A DNA stretch of 12,893 nt, taken from NCBI GenBank assembly GCA_040900215.1, contig JBBDZL010000023.1, forward strand, positions 1-12,893. Reading direction: 5' to 3'. Below the pieces are notes generated by a model. It was not told the origin of the DNA, ran no database searches, and saw only the letters and a list, made by a program, of their open reading frames with translations. A program made the translations under genes and the position numbers. This DNA comes from 9FT-COMBO-53-11 sp040900215 (lineage in GTDB: Bacteria; Patescibacteriota; WWE3; 9FT-COMBO-53-11). Positions within the stretch are counted from its first letter, which is position 1; each line of letters begins with the position of its first letter. Below are positions 11,017-12,893 of this stretch, one piece after another.

Positions 11017-11184
11017 GGACTCGGGTACCGCTTTTCTCGGAAACGCCTATCTCCGCTTGCTAGCGGAGCGGCTCGCCCTCGTCCCGTCGGACTGCGGGAT
11101 GTTCCTCCAAAATGGTGCCCTGCGTCCTTCGGTTGCGCTTTCTAGAAATCCCGCACCCTATACCCTTCCCATATCCTGTAGTAA
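11017..11184. repeat. Non-coding, hairpin- and repeat-rich spacer
   Basis: The gene-free stretch between the stop at 10968 and the GTG at 11289 begins with a terminator (to 11016) and ends with a promoter and leader (from 11185). In between are an inverted repeat CTCCGCT/AGCGGAG (11051-11057, 11062-11068), a second one TCCCG/CGGGA (11082-11086, 11095-11099), and a reverse-orientation G-rich repeat around 11152-11177 (ACCCTATACCC). I see no credible gene in it; the plus-strand open frame across 10898-11188 runs through the terminator and has no ribosome binding site. Confidence 0.55.
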
Positions 11185-11213
11185 TTGACGAACGGCCATT
11201 CCCGTGGTTTAAT
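11185..11213 (+). promoter_or_regulatory. Sigma-70 promoter of the degenerate-zincin gene
   Basis: -35 TTGACG (11185-11190), 17-bp spacer, -10 TTTAAT (11208-11213). Expected start near 11220, giving a leader of about 70 bases. Confidence 0.65.
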
Positions 11214-11241
11214 TAAGTTAGCAAATCTAGATAAGAAGCCA

Positions 11242-11280
11242 CCGCCTTCGGCGGGGTCCCGCTAGAAGCGGGAAGAGGAG
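11242..11280 (+). promoter_or_regulatory. Double-hairpin leader element and Shine-Dalgarno
   Basis: Hairpin CCGCC/GGCGG around TTC (11242-11254) is followed by hairpin TCCCGCT/AGCGGGA around AGA (11257-11273), then AGAGGAG (11274-11280) eight bases before the GTG. The two-hairpin layout and GC-rich arms resemble the element inside infB and rpsO. Confidence 0.55.
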
Positions 11281-11288
11281 AAGATCCC

Positions 11289-11906
11289 GTGTCGCTTCGA
11301 CGAGTCCTGTCCGTTTTCTCGTATTTCGTAGGATTGGGCCTGTTGGCGCGGCTCTGGCCAAAGCGCTACCAAGTTGTTCCGTATTGTCCCGAAGATCACC
11401 ACCGTGGTTCGATTCAGCTTCGCCACCATCCAAAGGTGCCGTGCGATGTCGCCCTTTGGGTTGCTGAGCGGGCTCAGGTTCTCTGGGACCAGCTTCGGGA
11501 GGGCTTTCCCAAAGAGACGGAGGAGGAGTTCGAACTCCATGTTATCTGGGATCCTCACCGCGGCCCTGGTTTCAAGCCGATGAACAAACCGCGGGCGGAG
11601 ATCAACATGGCTTGCTTCTTCATCGAGATCACGCACCCCGGCTTCGAATTCCAGGAACGCTACTTGCGGGGGACATTGGCCGAAGAACTGCACCATATCG
11701 TCCGCGACCGGCGCTTTGGATCCGAACCCTACACGTACCGCGGAGAGCCGGACAGCGACCATCTGTGGTTGGAAGAACTTCTCCACTACTCCCTCCATGA
11801 CTTCGAGTTCGAGGCGCTCCGGTTCTGCGTCCGCGCGACGGGCGATCGAGCCGAGCTTTTAGAGAGGGTAGAGGAGCACCGGCGGCGGAGGGGAAGAACG
11901 GTTTGA
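11289..11906 (+). CDS. Unknown protein with degenerate zincin (HExxH-like) motif
   Basis: A 205-residue protein starting at GTG 11289, chosen because AGAGGAG lies eight bases upstream. Residues 6-23 are hydrophobic (VLSVFSYFVGLGLLARLW) and could be a membrane anchor or signal. The middle and C-terminal parts hold TLAEELHHIVRDR (129-141) and WLEELLHYSLHDFEFEALRF (160-179). This layout recalls predicted zinc peptidases of the DUF2268 type, where HExHH followed by Arg and a downstream Glu-containing helix is usual. Here the first His of HExxH is Glu 132 (codon GAA, 11682-11684), leaving Glu 133 and His 136. So either it is an inactive relative or the resemblance is fortuitous. The rest of the chain is rich in His, Arg and Glu. 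It has its own promoter and a long 11-bp hairpin just after the stop. Function unknown; family assignment tentative. Confidence 0.75.
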   Translation: MSLRRVLSVFSYFVGLGLLARLWPKRYQVVPYCPEDHHRGSIQLRHHPKVPCDVALWVAERAQVLWDQLREGFPKETEEEFELHVIWDPHRGPGFKPMNKPRAEINMACFFIEITHPGFEFQERYLRGTLAEELHHIVRDRRFGSEPYTYRGEPDSDHLWLEELLHYSLHDFEFEALRFCVRATGDRAELLERVEEHRRRRGRTV

Positions 11907-11918
11907 GTTTCGAGGATT

Positions 11919-11947
11919 GCCCAGCACTTGGAAAAAAAGTGCTGGGC
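11919..11947. other. Perfect 11-bp inverted repeat after the degenerate-zincin gene
   Basis: GCCCAGCACTT (11919-11929) and AAGTGCTGGGC (11937-11947) around GGAAAAA. It is 12 bases past the stop. No T-run follows on either strand, so it is not a standard intrinsic terminator. Confidence 0.7.
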
Positions 11948-11986
11948 GAAACCCCGGGACTTGAGCAGGACCGGTTCTTGGAAGAT

Positions 11987-12071
11987 CCCCGACAGGGGCT
12001 TTTAGCTCTCGTCGGGGCCAAGGATTTGTTGGCGATATATTAGCACGTTATCGTTGTCAAATCCTTGGCCC
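11987..12071 (+). ncRNA. Candidate structured RNA or regulatory region: two further long hairpins
   Basis: First hairpin: CCCCGAC (11987-11993) pairs with GTCGGGG (12011-12017), and inside, GGGGCT (11995-12000) pairs with AGCTCT (12004-12009) allowing G-U pairs, with loop TTT. Second hairpin: perfect 14-bp arms at 12015-12028 and 12058-12071, starting GGGCCAAGG and ending CCTTGGCCC, continued by G-U pairs and CGATA/TATCG to an 11-base loop (12038-12048). The two share bases 12015-12017, so they may compete. No open frame explains this conservation of pairing. Whether it is transcribed as an RNA, part of the preceding mRNA's 3' end, or a DNA site is unknown. Confidence 0.4.
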
Positions 12072-12100
12072 TTGCGTCCGCTTAGGGCGGATGTTATACT
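12072..12100 (+). promoter_or_regulatory. Promoter of the last gene, with extended -10
   Basis: -35 TTGCGT (12072-12077), 17-bp spacer, -10 TATACT (12095-12100) preceded by TGT, an extended -10. The spacer contains TCCGC/GCGGA (12077-12081, 12087-12091). Expected start near 12107. Confidence 0.65.
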
Positions 12101-12113
12101 ATAAGATAACATC
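12090..12113. promoter_or_regulatory. Putative operator over the -10 and start site
   Basis: GATGTTAT (12090-12097) and ATAACATC (12106-12113) are perfect 8-bp inverted arms separated by 8 bp. Because transcription should start near 12107, the left arm is mostly outside the mRNA, favouring a protein-binding DNA site over an RNA hairpin. Confidence 0.5.
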
Positions 12114-12156
12114 GCGCATTCGGCGCGAAATCAAATACTCCCGAAAGGGAAAGGAG
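12112..12156 (+). promoter_or_regulatory. Leader hairpins and Shine-Dalgarno of the last gene
   Basis: TCGCGC (12112-12117) pairs with GCGCGA (12123-12128); TCCC (12139-12142) pairs with GGGA (12147-12150) around a GAAA tetraloop; AAGGAG (12151-12156) is six bases before ATG 12163. CTCC (12138-12141) could alternatively pair with the GGAG of the Shine-Dalgarno. Confidence 0.45.
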
Positions 12157-12162
12157 CAAGAG

Positions 12163-12867
12163 ATGACCGCGAACGCAACGTTCAAGGTCGGGGACCGCGT
12201 CAACGTCGACAAGCAGCCGGATGTTCCGGTCGTGGCGTTGCGCTGTGCCATGTGCGCCGCCGCCGCCGGCATCGAGGTTGAGAAGCTGTCGGCCGTCCCC
12301 ACCCCCGAGACCCGCGTCTGGGTTCCGGCGTTCTTGAAGCGCTGGATCCCCAGGTGGGAGCGGGAGAAGTACATCTCTCTCGAGGAGGCGATCGAGAGGG
12401 AGCCGGCCTTCGCCGCTCTGACGATGGAGCGCAACGGCCGGACCGAGGCGCGGCGGGTCTGCGCCGGCCACGGGAAAGAGCTCCGGACCGCCCGGATCTG
12501 GACGGACCGGCTCTTCGAGGTCAAGCAGCGGCAGGCTGCCGCGGCCGAGAAGAACGCGACCGAGAGTTTCAGCTCAATCGCGTCCATCCTGGCCGGCAAG
12601 CAGGCCCAGTCAGCCGCCGAGTCCCAGGGCGAAGAGCCCGAAGACGACGGCGCCGGCGCCCAGGCCCGAGCGGAGCAGGAGGATGTCCAGCGCAAGCTGG
12701 CCGCCGCCGCCGCCGAACGGACCGGGGAAGCCGCCGATCCCAAGCCGAAGAAGGGCAAGGGTCGGAAGGCCGACGCCAAGGATTCGACCAAGGGTCGTTC
12801 CAAGTCCAAGCTCGATGCGGAGATCGCCGAAGCTCTCGATGGTTCCAACGAACCGTTCGAGAACTGA
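12163..12867 (+). CDS. Unknown protein with CxxC and CxxH pairs and a disordered charged tail
   Basis: A 234-residue protein not recognised. The start ATG 12163 is chosen because AAGGAG lies six bases upstream; the in-frame ATG at 12091 is inside the -10 element and cannot be the start of this transcript. Residues 28-31 are CAMC and residues 100-103 CAGH, which together could form one zinc site joining two halves of a small domain (about 7-115) that also has the Trp-rich stretch RVWVPAFLKRWIPRW. From about residue 120 the sequence is rich in Ala, Glu and Gln, then Lys/Gly/Asp-rich (PKPKKGKGRK), and looks unstructured, with alternating acidic and basic blocks. Possible roles include a nucleic-acid-binding or scaffold protein, but nothing in the sequence decides. 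It has its own promoter with a palindrome over the start site, so it is probably repressible. Confidence 0.8.
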   Translation: MTANATFKVGDRVNVDKQPDVPVVALRCAMCAAAAGIEVEKLSAVPTPETRVWVPAFLKRWIPRWEREKYISLEEAIEREPAFAALTMERNGRTEARRVCAGHGKELRTARIWTDRLFEVKQRQAAAAEKNATESFSSIASILAGKQAQSAAESQGEEPEDDGAGAQARAEQEDVQRKLAAAAAERTGEAADPKPKKGKGRKADAKDSTKGRSKSKLDAEIAEALDGSNEPFEN

Positions 12868-12893
12868 CCGATCGCTGCCGCCAGGCCCCGATT

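Noticed and set aside
10898..11188. 96-residue plus-strand open frame across the terminator
   Set aside because: It overlaps the Cys-rich gene in another frame, runs through a strong terminator and repeat hairpins, and has no ribosome binding site.
11919..11947. Intrinsic terminator after the degenerate-zincin gene
   Set aside because: The stem is strong but no T-run follows on either strand, so it was listed only as an inverted repeat.
12091..12162. Upstream start for the last gene (ATG 12091)
   Set aside because: It lies within the -10 region of the gene's promoter; ATG 12163 has AAGGAG six bases upstream.
12099..12848. 249-residue minus-strand open frame opposite the last gene
   Set aside because: It is Ser/Ala-rich, typical of the antisense of GC-rich coding DNA, and lacks a promoter or ribosome binding site; the plus-strand gene has both.
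1..12893. tRNA or rRNA genes and insertion sequences
   Set aside because: I found no cloverleaf-like sequence, rRNA-like sequence, transposase or integrase frame in the window.

Overview
This window looks like a chromosomal piece from a Candidate Phyla Radiation (Patescibacteria) bacterium with a fairly high GC content and the standard genetic code (TGA, TAA and TAG are all used as stops). That placement is an inference. It rests on a compact nusA-infB-rpsO-pnp-udg-rnj cluster without rimP, ylxR, rbfA or truB, on an IF2 with almost no N-terminal region, on palindromic repeats inside conserved genes, on G-rich telomere-like intergenic repeats, and on several core genes lacking Shine-Dalgarno sequences. 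I cannot assign a finer lineage.

Layout. Bases 1-554 hold the 3' end of a repetitive, beta-helix-like protein with a phage-structural-type tail. On the minus strand follow a PaaX-like regulator with a Cas2-like middle domain (703-1545) and a minimal Tat export operon (tatA-like, a 48-residue tatA, tatC; 2837 down to 1636). The regulator gene is bracketed by three palindromes sharing the core GACGGTCGTC; one lies exactly between its -35 and -10.

On the plus strand a near-consensus promoter at 2874-2902 drives an information-processing operon: nusA (transcription elongation and termination), infB (translation initiation), rpsO (S15), pnp (3'-5' RNA decay), a family 4 uracil-DNA glycosylase and a beta-CASP RNase J-like gene. 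The leader before nusA carries three hairpins, two of them terminator-like. NusA, IF2 and S15 contain in-frame insertions of palindromic sequence at loops or linkers. A 30-bp double-hairpin element occurs in the same frame in IF2 and S15 with a compensatory base-pair change, comparable in concept to the Rickettsia palindromic elements.

From 10631 to the end the character changes: three unrelated small genes, each with its own promoter, a hairpin-bearing leader and a strong Shine-Dalgarno. They are a Cys-rich 84-residue protein, a protein with a degenerate zincin motif, and a protein with CxxC and CxxH pairs and a disordered tail. Between the last two lies a roughly 160-bp non-coding stretch with three strong consecutive hairpins, a candidate structured RNA. 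The most unusual items are the in-gene palindromic elements, the regulator and its palindromes, the RNase J and UDG homologues lacking a usual metal ligand, and this hairpin cluster.
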